Assembly: GCF_000383955.1 (NCBI RefSeq)
Contig: NZ_KB913013.1
Coordinates: forward strand, 5,165,694-5,229,693
Reading direction: 5' to 3'
DNA from: Rudanella lutea DSM 19387
Lineage (GTDB): Bacteria; Bacteroidota; Bacteroidia; Cytophagales; Spirosomataceae
DNA length: 64,000 bases
The first letter of the stretch is position 1, and the number at the start of each line of letters is the position of its first letter. Of the stretch, positions 28,801 to 35,347 are shown one piece after another. A model generated the notes under the pieces. It made no database searches. It was not told the DNA's origin and saw only the letters and a program-made list of their open reading frames with translations. Position numbers and translations under genes: made by a program.

Positions 28801-31080
28801 TCACTTGTTGATGGGGGCGGACTGGTTAACGACGGATCGGGAGCAGGCAACAGTTGCTCTACCCTGATTCAGAAGTGTTGGTTTGTCAACAACTCAGCGG
28901 TAAGAGGGGGGGGCATTTATAGTAATGGATCAAACGGAGGCCGAAGCGGAGCTTTGATTCGCGAATGTGTATTTGTAAACAATTTTGCTTCGGAAGGAGG
29001 AGCAATTTGCACCGACAACCGGGATCTGGCGGGTCGGTTGGTCATAGAGAACTCGATATTTCGGAATAACAAGGGGCAGTTTCAGGGCGGAGCAGTATGG
29101 GGGGATGGTACTGTAGAGATTTCAAACTGCTTGTTTGAAGCGCACAGTAATCCTAATTGCTACGGAACAATGTACAGCAGGGGTATGGTCAGTATTGACA
29201 ACTCTACGTTTCGGCATGCTGATGGCCTGTATTCCGGGCTATATTTTGAGGGGGATTTTATACAAATTAATAATTCCGAGTTTTCTGATCAGATTGCTAG
29301 TCAGGAGTCTTCGCTCATCACGAGCGGACGGGTCACCAATTGTCGGTTTCTGCGCAACCGGTCATTTGCACCGTTGCTTACGACCGGTACCGTTACAATT
29401 GATAAGTGCTTGTTCGAGGATAACCAGTGTAGCCTGGCTGGGGCTATAAAGGGAGCAGCAAACCTGACCGTATCAAACAGCACATTTGTGCGAAACTCGA
29501 GCGGGCGCTTGGCCGGCGTGTTTGATGCCGGCACTTTTTGGGGCGGGGGTGAACGAAAGTTCTTGTTTACCAACTGCGTATTTGCCCATAATCGGGGTGG
29601 ACCGTCAGGTAAATTGTTTTCTGGGCGCGAAAGTACCGGCGAATTTGTAAACTGTTCATTTTACGACAACTATACCGAAGTCGTTTCGGGTCCAGAAGCA
29701 AGATTTTCAGCTAAAATCACCAACTGTGTATTTGGGAATAACCGGGGACAAAATCTTTTCTCCAATGCAGATCTAACCGCTAACTATAGTGTGCTGGAAC
29801 AAGGCGAAATGGCCAGCATAGCCGGAGCCAATAATATTATTGTCACAACGTCGCCGTTTGCCACTACTAACAGTGCAGAGCTGTCTGCATGCTCTCCGGC
29901 CATCAACGCGGGCGACCCGGCCACTACTACTGCTATTGTTGGGGTTACGGATCTGGCGGGAAACTCACGTTTTGTTGGGGCGCGCATCGATATGGGGGCA
30001 CTGGAGTTTCAGGGGGGGGTACTTCAGCCCCTCGCCATTACTACTCAGCCGGTGGTCGGCACGGTGGTGCAGCCCGGCAGTGTGGTAACAACCGTAATCG
30101 GCGTTATGGGTACTGGGCTCATCGCCGTCCAATGGTATAAGGACGGTCAGCCAGTAAGTGGACAAGCGTCGGCTATGCTGAGTCTGACCAATGTGCAGCG
30201 GGCTGATGCGGGTAATTATTTTGCGGTAGTGACTGATGGCTGTACAAGCCTGACATCCAATAGCTTTAATCTGGATGTAGCCGGGCTCAGTAATTTCACC
30301 GTTTGCTCAGGGCAGACCGTAAGTCTGACGGCTTCGGGTGGAGAGTCATACACACTACTCAATACCGGACTAATCAATACCACGGGAATTTTTGTGGTTT
30401 TGCCTACCGGTACAACCACATATACGGTACTGGTAAGTACACCGACTGGTACGCAACTGACTCTAACAAGTCTGGTAACAATGCTGGAGCAGCATCCTGA
30501 TTACGCACCCCTGGCCGATTTATACCAGGCTACCAACGGAATAGCCTGGCTGAACCGAACGGGTTGGCTGGAAAGTTGCAACCCTTGCTCGGGCTGGTAC
30601 GGGGTGAGTTGCCAGAACGGGCGGGTGGTGAGCCTGAGCCTGTCGGCTAATGGTCTGGTTGGTTTACTTCCTGCGAGTTTGCCGGTATTGAATCAGTTGC
30701 AATATCTTGATCTTAGTAACAATCTGTTGCAGGGCTGTTTTCCGGCTTCCTTAACGGCTCTATGTACCTTGCCGACGAAGAATTTCGCGGGGAATACAGG
30801 ACTGCCCGGTGGGGGGGATTTTGGGGCTTTCTGCGAACGTGGGGTAGGAAGTGATGCGTTACTGGTGTCATTGGTCGCCAGTCGTGATCGGGTATGTGCG
30901 GGCGATGGCGTAGTGCTTGAAGCACGAGTGCAGGGCACCGGTCCCTTCACCTATCAATGGTACAGTGGCGCGGTATTACTCTCGGGTGAGACCGGCCCCC
31001 GGCTGGAGTTGGGTAACCTACGGCAAAGTACAAACTACCGAGTGGTTGTGGTGGGGAGCTGCCCCACGGGAGTCAATTAG
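22843..31080 (+). CDS. Giant secreted multi-domain surface protein (FG-GAP, Ig-like, beta-helix, LRR), probably 3'-truncated
   Basis: This 2745-aa protein begins with signal peptide MKHLFLFYSCLLVFLLSF. Seven FG-GAP/VCBS-type calcium motifs (DVNNDGKLD, DLNNDGKLD, DINQDGKLD and so on) lie at about residues 147, 196, 245, 295, 346, 402 and 451, consistent with a seven-bladed propeller. Ig-like domains with YQWYRNG/SGQTSATLSLSNVQ recur near 605, 791, 982, 1436, 2429 and 2704. Three parallel beta-helix modules start with LYVRANATGAxTGLxWQDA near 1038, 1489 and 1870, rich in NCSFxxN turns. An LRR-like stretch (LQYLDLSNNLLQG) lies near 2600. No T9SS C-terminal sorting domain is present; the frame stops inside an Ig-like domain. 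Adhesion or glycan binding is the likely role. Confidence 0.9.
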   Translation: MKHLFLFYSCLLVFLLSFVVPNRAEAQVSILGAYPNTAVSKGGSVVVSPSSAQTGLSGLSAKTSPDFRGHLVADPVTGRVRVSNAYPAGVYSVTVTTYVGTVFPLPGLQRTFTLTVGEGAICTTGSLFSPTIEVANSRGADFSTVGDVNNDGKLDLLVCEQNASAVSIHLGDGTGRFTKFGSVPTGGSSIHIDVGDLNNDGKLDIVCTNLVQSTIAIRYGDGTGGFMGTTNLAVGEDPYKSIIRDINQDGKLDLLTACRSGQSVSVFLGSGLVNGFQAMPDVSIANDVLDIAADDINGDGKLDFVTANGDSHNVSIRLGDGAGGFTARPDISIDNNSFPGAISLGDMNGDGTPELVVAGLRNTTALFLNISKSNDPIFGTPGTAIFGNRINVSEDGGYVALADINNDGKADILTTRSIYDGGLRIYLGNGQFNFTPVDISGPHTDQLSLGDLNNDGYLDFVAQIPAIRTVTRYLGCQSPPAVNAPDLLLTPGTNTVMPIATVSQLGSTPSSLSLTVRSESALSDININGIANTNGTIRANVFVDCNAGSGRFALIVTDGLLVTESTLQVNVTPLSIRSQPASASTVTPGSTISTGVSVSATALLSYQWFRNHTPVSGQTSATLSLSNVQTTDAGAYRVVVSSPCNSVTSTPFNLYIPPFTVTPVPVSVSRNSTAQSVTLATINSTTGVSANLTVTINNSASATNNAITVSNLGKVNGAVTADIRTTCASSPATFVLTVSDGIQSTSVLVGVDLLPSPLPLITSEPASSSAVEAGATVLVRFEVRASDPVAYQWYRGGSSLRGQTEPTLTLSDVQASSAGTYYAVAITGCISLTSSTFSLSVNVPTVITITPADPLQLLVAEGGSVLNRMLATVSTTNGSPANLTVTINGSSSATLNGLSVTNLVNNNGTIQANLAATCGALSGLFTLMATDGIVSGSAQVRIGIAPTLQALAITSQPVAASSVRTGASVTAAVGAVSSNPITYQWYKDGQPVSGQTSAVLSLTSVRTGSSGVYNVVITSICQSVTSTPFTLQVEGPPIRLYVRANATGAGTGLNWQDAFTDLQSALTYANRAELTEIWVASGIYKPSGGGTDRSLSFIMLPNVAIYGGFVGTETQLSARPTVSITAPSGTTLSGDIGLVGNADDNSYHVIKTPTGSIAPALLDGFVITGGNANGNETNLFDRGGGLYNASMNLTIRNCGFVGNVAREQGGGICTEGGSLAVQNSWFSSNNGGLNGGGVYGGGNAQFVNCSFFDNRAADNGGAFFNAGQLNVSFLNCSFLRNVSFDGGALTNGMGSVQLTNCIVWNNGGIFTFSGGNIMATYSLFDIAESGSGYSGSNNLVSSVSPFVSATSTQITGCSPAVNAGNPVTTTVTASSLDLAGNARLSGGRIDIGAFEFQGEPQQSVLITSQPTAGTVVSLGSVVLAGVNVSGTGPYAYQWYRNGQAVAGQTSAILSLTNVQLTDGGNYRAVVSTACNSVTSTVFSLSVVVTRLYVRANATGANTGLSWQDAYTDLQSALTNSQINAAEIWVAGGVYKPTTGTNRNTSFVVKPGTRLFGGFLGTETERSQRPAINVAVPSSSTLSGDIGTLGTLSDNSYHVVVGQAGLSPADGLDGFVIMGGNANGNVASVSGNGLGGGLYLQGIGSGQFCSPTIRNCLFANNQANNGGAVCTDASNGGNTSPIFERCTFSGNGAQFWGGAVSNYAPQNGTGNPRFLNCSFINNGAVSKGGAVYSALYTVNSRVTLLNCSIQSGGTLYNEEGAGRMVLTNCLLWDTFGRAVIQSAVTANYCLFRATETNYTGVGNVLASYSPFESTTSTKLAIACSPAVDAGDPETTVGTAGTADGFDNLRIVGGRVDIGAYELQSTPPVVSRIYVNASATGANTGLTWADALTDLQMALSYPCKQLREIWVAAGSYRPAPQTSFSMRPEVAIYGGFVGTETELSQRPAINLTIPSSTSLLGNGRPIVSNGPGLTEAAVLDGFVLANNTSLVDGGGLVNDGSGAGNSCSTLIQKCWFVNNSAVRGGGIYSNGSNGGRSGALIRECVFVNNFASEGGAICTDNRDLAGRLVIENSIFRNNKGQFQGGAVWGDGTVEISNCLFEAHSNPNCYGTMYSRGMVSIDNSTFRHADGLYSGLYFEGDFIQINNSEFSDQIASQESSLITSGRVTNCRFLRNRSFAPLLTTGTVTIDKCLFEDNQCSLAGAIKGAANLTVSNSTFVRNSSGRLAGVFDAGTFWGGGERKFLFTNCVFAHNRGGPSGKLFSGRESTGEFVNCSFYDNYTEVVSGPEARFSAKITNCVFGNNRGQNLFSNADLTANYSVLEQGEMASIAGANNIIVTTSPFATTNSAELSACSPAINAGDPATTTAIVGVTDLAGNSRFVGARIDMGALEFQGGVLQPLAITTQPVVGTVVQPGSVVTTVIGVMGTGLIAVQWYKDGQPVSGQASAMLSLTNVQRADAGNYFAVVTDGCTSLTSNSFNLDVAGLSNFTVCSGQTVSLTASGGESYTLLNTGLINTTGIFVVLPTGTTTYTVLVSTPTGTQLTLTSLVTMLEQHPDYAPLADLYQATNGIAWLNRTGWLESCNPCSGWYGVSCQNGRVVSLSLSANGLVGLLPASLPVLNQLQYLDLSNNLLQGCFPASLTALCTLPTKNFAGNTGLPGGGDFGAFCERGVGSDALLVSLVASRDRVCAGDGVVLEARVQGTGPFTYQWYSGAVLLSGETGPRLELGNLRQSTNYRVVVVGSCPTGVN

Positions 31081-31275
31081 TTGTAATGTTACTTATTGAA
31101 ACCATTTAGAACCAGTTGCTTAGCTGCATTGCCAACCAGTGCAGATGCTGTTTTGATCCGGCATATGGTAGAACTACCCGCCAGTTATCAGGGCCGAGCA
31201 CTGCGGGTGAGCTACGAAGCAGGCCAACGGCTGAAATTTAACCCCGCCAGTAAGCTCTTGCTGGGGCAACTTTAG
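31081..31275 (+). pseudogene. In-frame remnant beyond the giant gene's stop
   Basis: After the TAG at 31078-31080 and a TAA at 31084-31086, the same reading frame continues open for about 62 codons to a TAG at 31273-31275. The stretch GRALRVSYEAGQRLKFNPAS reads like normal protein. With the giant protein ending abruptly inside an Ig-like domain, this suggests the original 3' end was eroded by a deletion or substitutions. The remnant does not show a T9SS sorting domain, and a chance open frame cannot be excluded. Confidence 0.4.
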
Positions 31276-31415
31276 ACAGTAGACAGTAGACAGTGAACAA
31301 CGAACAGTGAACAGCCAATAGTAAATGGGTACTTGTCAGCTGCTCATTGTTCGTTGTTCACTGTTCGTTGCTCATTGTTAGCTGCTCACTGTTCGTTGAT
31401 CACTGTTCACTGTCA
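31273..31415. repeat. Word-type inverted repeat, GTTCACTGTTCGTT family
   Basis: The left arm (31273-31315) has AGACAGTAGACAGTGAACAACGAACAGTGAAC-type words, given here by consensus only. The longer right arm (31338-31415) has CATTGTTCGTTGTTCACTG-type words with extra copies. It starts at the stop codon of the eroded frame and ends in the stop codon of the convergent IlvD/Edd gene. It is the largest of the eight elements. Confidence 0.8.
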
Positions 31416-33119
31416 ATGGCTATCTCGCTTGACTACGCTGCCCGACGAGCCGCGCAGGAAGTCGAGGTCAGCACCCTCGTGGGCCTGCGTTACGTGCCGG
31501 ATGTAGAGGTTTACATACCCCCGGTTGTAGCCAAGGTCAATCGGCTTGAAACGAGCCAGGCGACCAGCCAGTTCTTCGTCGGACACGTGCAGGTGCAACC
31601 GGCGGTTTTCTACGTCGAGGGTAATCAGGTCGCCGTCCTGTACAAAGGCCAGGTTACCGCCCACGGCGGCTTCGGGCGATACGTGCAGAACCACCGTACC
31701 GAAGCCGGTTCCACTCATGCGGCCGTCCGAGATACGGACCATGTCGTGAACGCCCTGCGCCAGAATCTTGGCCGGAAGCTGCATATTTCCCACCTCCGGC
31801 ATACCCGGATACCCGCGCGGCCCTACGTTTTTAAGCACCAGCACGCATGAGGGGTCAACGTCGAGATCGGGATCGTCGATGCGGGCCTTGTAATCGTCGA
31901 TGTTTTCAAACACCACGGCCCGGCCCGTGTGTTGCATCAGCTCGGGACTGGCTGCCGAGGGTTTCAGAACGGCTCCGTTAGGGCACAGGTTACCCCGAAG
32001 CACGGCCACGCCCGATTCCGGTTTGAACGGCTCATCGATACTGGCGATAACCGAACGATCGTGGCATTGGGCTTCGGCGCAGTTTTCGCCAAGCGAATAC
32101 CCGTTGATGGTCATGGCGTCGTTGTTGAGGACTGAACGTAACTCCCGGATAATGGCGGGTAGGCCACCGGCGTAGAACAGGTCTTCCACAAAGTGCTCTC
32201 CCGACGGTTGCAGGTTGGCCAGTAGTGGTATTTTGGCCGACAGGGTGTCGAAATCATCCAGCGACAAATCCACACCGATACGGCCGGCAATGGCCATCAG
32301 GTGAATAATAAAGTTGGTAGAACCCCCCAAAGCGGCATTAACCATAATGGCATTTTCAAACGCCTGCCGTGTCAGAATATCCGATGGTTTGATGTTTTGC
32401 TTAGCCAGCTCAACTGCCCGCATCCCGGTCAGGTGCGCCAGTACTTTCCGGCGCGAGTCGGAGGCCGGAATCGTCGCATTGTCGGGAAGCGCCAAACCCA
32501 GCGATTCAACCATGGCAGCCATTGTGCTGGCCGTACCCATCACGGCGCAGTGTCCCTGACTGCGGGCCATACAGGCTTCGGCTTCCACAAACTCCTTCTG
32601 CGACATTTTACCTGTTTTGAAATCTTCGGCAAAGCGCCACAGGTCCGACGTGCCAATTTTGCGGCCCTGATACCGCCCGGCCAGCATGGGGCCGCCCGAC
32701 AGCACAATCGTGGGCAAGTCGACGCTACAGGCACCCATCACGAGCGAGGGCGTTGTTTTGTCGCAGCCGCAGAGCAGAATCACCCCGTCGATCGAGTTTC
32801 CCCGAATACTCTCCTCCACGTCCATACTGGCCAGGTTGCGGAAAAGCATCGCGGTGGGCTTGATTTGGCACTCTCCCAGCGACATAACCGGGAATTCAAG
32901 CGGAAAACCACCTGCCTCCCATACTCCCCGCTTCACGGCTTCGGCCAGTTCGCGGAAGTGCGCGTTGCAGGGGGTAAATTCCGAAAATGTATTGCAGATA
33001 CCAATGACGGGCTTGCCTTCGAAGAGGTGATGCGGGAAGCCCTGATTTTTCATCCAGGCGCGGTAGATGAAGCCGTCTTTACCGGTGCGGCCAAACCAAT
33101 CATGGGAGCGGAGGGGCAT
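31413..33119 (-). CDS. IlvD/Edd family dehydratase, L-arabinonate dehydratase-like
   Basis: This 568-aa iron-sulfur dehydratase has the family Cys in PVIGICNTFSEFTPCN, LCGCDKTTPS and GNLCPNGAV, the motif GTASTMA, and the C-terminal MSGTGFGTVVLHVSPEAA. Overall wording (SHDWFGRTGKDGFIYRAWMK, then GADLDFLRGSSG) is closer to pentonate dehydratases such as rhizobial L-arabinonate dehydratase than to IlvD of branched-chain synthesis. It would convert an aldonate to its 2-keto-3-deoxy acid. No pathway partner (aldolase, ketoacid dehydrogenase) is adjacent. The substrate is inferred from remembered sequences, not a search. Confidence 0.87.
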   Translation of the reverse strand: MPLRSHDWFGRTGKDGFIYRAWMKNQGFPHHLFEGKPVIGICNTFSEFTPCNAHFRELAEAVKRGVWEAGGFPLEFPVMSLGECQIKPTAMLFRNLASMDVEESIRGNSIDGVILLCGCDKTTPSLVMGACSVDLPTIVLSGGPMLAGRYQGRKIGTSDLWRFAEDFKTGKMSQKEFVEAEACMARSQGHCAVMGTASTMAAMVESLGLALPDNATIPASDSRRKVLAHLTGMRAVELAKQNIKPSDILTRQAFENAIMVNAALGGSTNFIIHLMAIAGRIGVDLSLDDFDTLSAKIPLLANLQPSGEHFVEDLFYAGGLPAIIRELRSVLNNDAMTINGYSLGENCAEAQCHDRSVIASIDEPFKPESGVAVLRGNLCPNGAVLKPSAASPELMQHTGRAVVFENIDDYKARIDDPDLDVDPSCVLVLKNVGPRGYPGMPEVGNMQLPAKILAQGVHDMVRISDGRMSGTGFGTVVLHVSPEAAVGGNLAFVQDGDLITLDVENRRLHLHVSDEELAGRLARFKPIDLGYNRGYVNLYIRHVTQAHEGADLDFLRGSSGSVVKRDSH

Positions 33120-33174
33120 ACGTTAAACCGAGTTCCATTAGGGGAACTCTCTGTCTGCATAAAGGGCATTTAGG

Positions 33175-33780
33175 TCAAGGCATACCCATGTTTACACGTT
33201 CGTAAAGTGCTTTAAGGCGGGTTCGGGCGCGGTTGAGTCGCATCTTGGCGGCACTCACCGTGATACCGAGATGTTTGGCGAGATCCTCGGTTTTAATGTC
33301 GTCTTCGTACTTCAGGTAAAGTATCTGCCGATCGTCGGGTTTAAGGTAACGGAGGTAAAACCAAAGGTCTTCGCTCGTGTCGGCTGGTGCTATCCAGTGA
33401 ACGGGTTCGGTTTCCAGAAAAGCCTCGTTTAGGCTAAAATGCCCCGGTTGCCGCTGCTGACGGCGCAGTATATCTGTGCAGTGATTGCGCGTCACGGCAT
33501 TAAGCCAGGTCGAGAAACTGCTCTGATGTTCAAACGAGCTAAGGTTTTGAAACACTTTGATCAGAACCTCCTGCGTGCAGTCGGCGGCTGAGTCTGGGTC
33601 CTTCAGCCAGTATAAGCACGTGTTATAAACAGGCCTGTACTGCCGACTGTACAGTGTATTCAGGTAGCGGGTGTCGGCGGTAGCCAGGGCCAGTCGGATT
33701 AGGTCCGCGTCAGAAAGTTGTTTGTAGGAGCGCTCTGCCGAACGTATTCGAATACTGGAGGAGGGGGCTGTCAGGGTCAT
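33175..33780 (-). CDS. RNA polymerase ECF sigma factor
   Basis: The ATG at 33780 is preferred over a TTG 25 codons upstream. The 201-aa protein has region 2 (YSRQYRPVYNTCLYWLKD, AADCTQEVLIKVFQNL) and region 4 (LKPDDRQILYLKYEDD, EDLAKHLGITVSAAKMRLNR). It is a generic ECF factor with no anti-sigma gene next to it. A -7 element TACTTTTG lies at 33830-33837 on the minus strand. It follows the dinB gene on the same strand after 195 bp and precedes the IlvD/Edd gene start by 55 bp, so it may be the first gene of that unit. Confidence 0.9.
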   Translation of the reverse strand: MTLTAPSSSIRIRSAERSYKQLSDADLIRLALATADTRYLNTLYSRQYRPVYNTCLYWLKDPDSAADCTQEVLIKVFQNLSSFEHQSSFSTWLNAVTRNHCTDILRRQQRQPGHFSLNEAFLETEPVHWIAPADTSEDLWFYLRYLKPDDRQILYLKYEDDIKTEDLAKHLGITVSAAKMRLNRARTRLKALYERVNMGMP

Positions 33781-33829
33781 ACTTCTCAGCAGATTGGCGT
33801 ATAGAGTAAATCGATAGATGCAATGGATG

Positions 33830-33837
33830 CAAAAGTA
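33830..33837 (-). promoter_or_regulatory. -7 promoter element of the ECF sigma gene
   Basis: TACTTTTG on the minus strand matches TAnnTTTG and lies about 50 bp before the start codon at 33780. No convincing -33 was found. Confidence 0.45.
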
Positions 33838-33975
33838 AGAGAGGATTTGTAACAATAAATGAAAATTATTTAATATTATGATTTATGTTGCCCGCTTGGC
33901 GAAAAATAGGTGTGCCGAAAGTCTCTAAGGCAAACTGACCGCCCCAATTGGTTCTGCGTTTTTGCAGCAATACCG

Positions 33976-35058
33976 TCAAAATAGGGTTAGTTGCCGGTTG
34001 GGCATACTGGTTTCGTCGGAAAGGCTGGACAACGATACGCCCAGTAGCCGAACGCCCTGCGTAACGGGTAAAATGGATTGGAGTAATTCCCGGCAGATTC
34101 GTTCGAGGGTTGAGCGATCGGGGAGAACAGTGGCTATTGTTCGACTACGGGTAATCTGCTGAAAATCGGCGTACTTCACTTTGAGCGTGACCGTGCGGGC
34201 ACCAATCTGCCGATTCTGGCAGTACTCCCACACATCGTCGATCAACGGTTGAAGCCCATCGACAAGTGCCTGCTCGGTCGAAAGGTCGGTCTCAAACGTG
34301 TTTTCGGAGCCAACCGATTTCCGAACCCGGTCGGGGTTGACGGCCCGTTCGTCGATACCGCGCGCGATATGGTAATAATGATGGCCTGCCTTACCGAAGT
34401 GCCGGGTCAGAAACTCCTCCGACTGTTGCCGCAGATCGAGGCCGGTAAAAATACCGAGTGCATTCATTTTGCCGGCCGTAACGCGTCCGATCCCGTGAAA
34501 CGCTCCCACGGGTAGGGGTTCGACGAAGCGGGGGCCGTCGGCGGGTTTAATCACAAACAAACCATCGGGTTTGCGGTAGTCTGATGCGAGCTTCGCCAGG
34601 AATTTGTTGTATGAAACCCCGGCTGAGGCCGTCAGCTGGGTATTTTCCAGAATTTTGGCCTTGATCTGCCGGGCAATTTCCGTTGCCGACGCCAGCCCGG
34701 CCCGGTTTTCGGTTACGTCCAGATAAGCCTCGTCGAGCGAAAGCGGTTCGATCAGGTCGGTGTATTCGGCAAAAACAGCCCGAATTTGGGCCGAAACGGC
34801 TTTGTAAACCTCGAAACGGGGTTTGACAAAAAGGAGATCGGGGCATTTCCGCAGGGCCGTAACCGATGCCATCGCCGATCGTACGCCGAAGGTACGTGCT
34901 TCATAACTGGCTGCGGCCACCACGCCCCGGGCCCGCGAACCGCCCACGGCAACAGGTTTGCCCCGGAGGTCGGGGTTGTCGCGTTGCTCCACCGACGCGT
35001 AAAAGGCGTCCATGTCGATATGGATAATCTTGCGGATCGGTGGCAACGGAGCGGGCAT
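33976..35058 (-). CDS. dinB: DNA polymerase IV (Y-family)
   Basis: This 360-aa translesion polymerase has the catalytic DMDAFYASVE (residues 15-24) and SLDEAYLD (about 103-110) that hold the metal-binding acids, HhH motif GIGRVTAGKMNALGI, and the little-finger domain. The C-terminal QLTLF is a clear beta-clamp binding motif. Length is normal. No LexA-type box was identified upstream, where the 289-bp gap holds two hairpins. Confidence 0.97.
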   Translation of the reverse strand: MPAPLPPIRKIIHIDMDAFYASVEQRDNPDLRGKPVAVGGSRARGVVAAASYEARTFGVRSAMASVTALRKCPDLLFVKPRFEVYKAVSAQIRAVFAEYTDLIEPLSLDEAYLDVTENRAGLASATEIARQIKAKILENTQLTASAGVSYNKFLAKLASDYRKPDGLFVIKPADGPRFVEPLPVGAFHGIGRVTAGKMNALGIFTGLDLRQQSEEFLTRHFGKAGHHYYHIARGIDERAVNPDRVRKSVGSENTFETDLSTEQALVDGLQPLIDDVWEYCQNRQIGARTVTLKVKYADFQQITRSRTIATVLPDRSTLERICRELLQSILPVTQGVRLLGVSLSSLSDETSMPNRQLTLF

Positions 35059-35178
35059 TATACAAATTTACCATACCAACGCCGTATCTGTTGGTACGGG
35101 TATAGGACAAGTTTATTCTGGCAGGTTTGCAAAAACGTTTTTCTGCCCCGGAGGATTTACAGCCGGGCCAACGTATCG

Positions 35179-35220
35179 GATAAAGAGGATTTATTTAGGC
35201 CCAGATAAATCCTCCTTATC
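35179..35220. other. Hairpin upstream of dinB
   Basis: GAGGATTTAT (35185-35194) pairs perfectly with ATAAATCCTC (35205-35214), extended by GATAA/TTATC across one mismatch. It lies in the 289-bp dinB-PBP1A gap, upstream of dinB, and has no T-run. Its function is not known. Confidence 0.5.
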
Positions 35221-35290
35221 CTGTAATCTTGTCAAAAGACTTGTCCTTCATCCGTCGGGACCTATACTTTTTCGGCAAAAACAGGCCAAT

Positions 35291-35327
35291 GAAAAAGGGA
35301 TTCGGCCCGTGACCAAATCCCTTTTTC
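35291..35327 (-). terminator. Terminator of the PBP1A gene
   Basis: A perfect 12-bp stem, GAAAAAGGGATT with AATCCCTTTTTC, closes a 13-nt loop just after the PBP stop. The A/T ends of the stem supply the U-run on either strand. Confidence 0.8.
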
Positions 35328-35347
35328 ATTTCAACTCCAGTTTACCG

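Noticed and set aside
22843-31080. Giant gene as a polymorphic toxin or contact-inhibition system
   Set aside because: There are no RHS/YD repeats, no recognisable toxin domain at the C-terminus and no immunity gene downstream.
31273-31415. Short repeated words suggesting a CRISPR array
   Set aside because: Units are 7-10 bp, degenerate and contiguous without spacers, the arms are mutually complementary, and there are no cas genes.
32301-33173. 290-aa open frame on the plus strand
   Set aside because: It is antisense to the IlvD/Edd dehydratase, with shadow-type composition.
35179-35220. Hairpin upstream of dinB as a LexA/SOS box
   Set aside because: The palindrome GAGGATTTAT/ATAAATCCTC does not match LexA boxes I know, and its 10-nt loop is more like an RNA hairpin.
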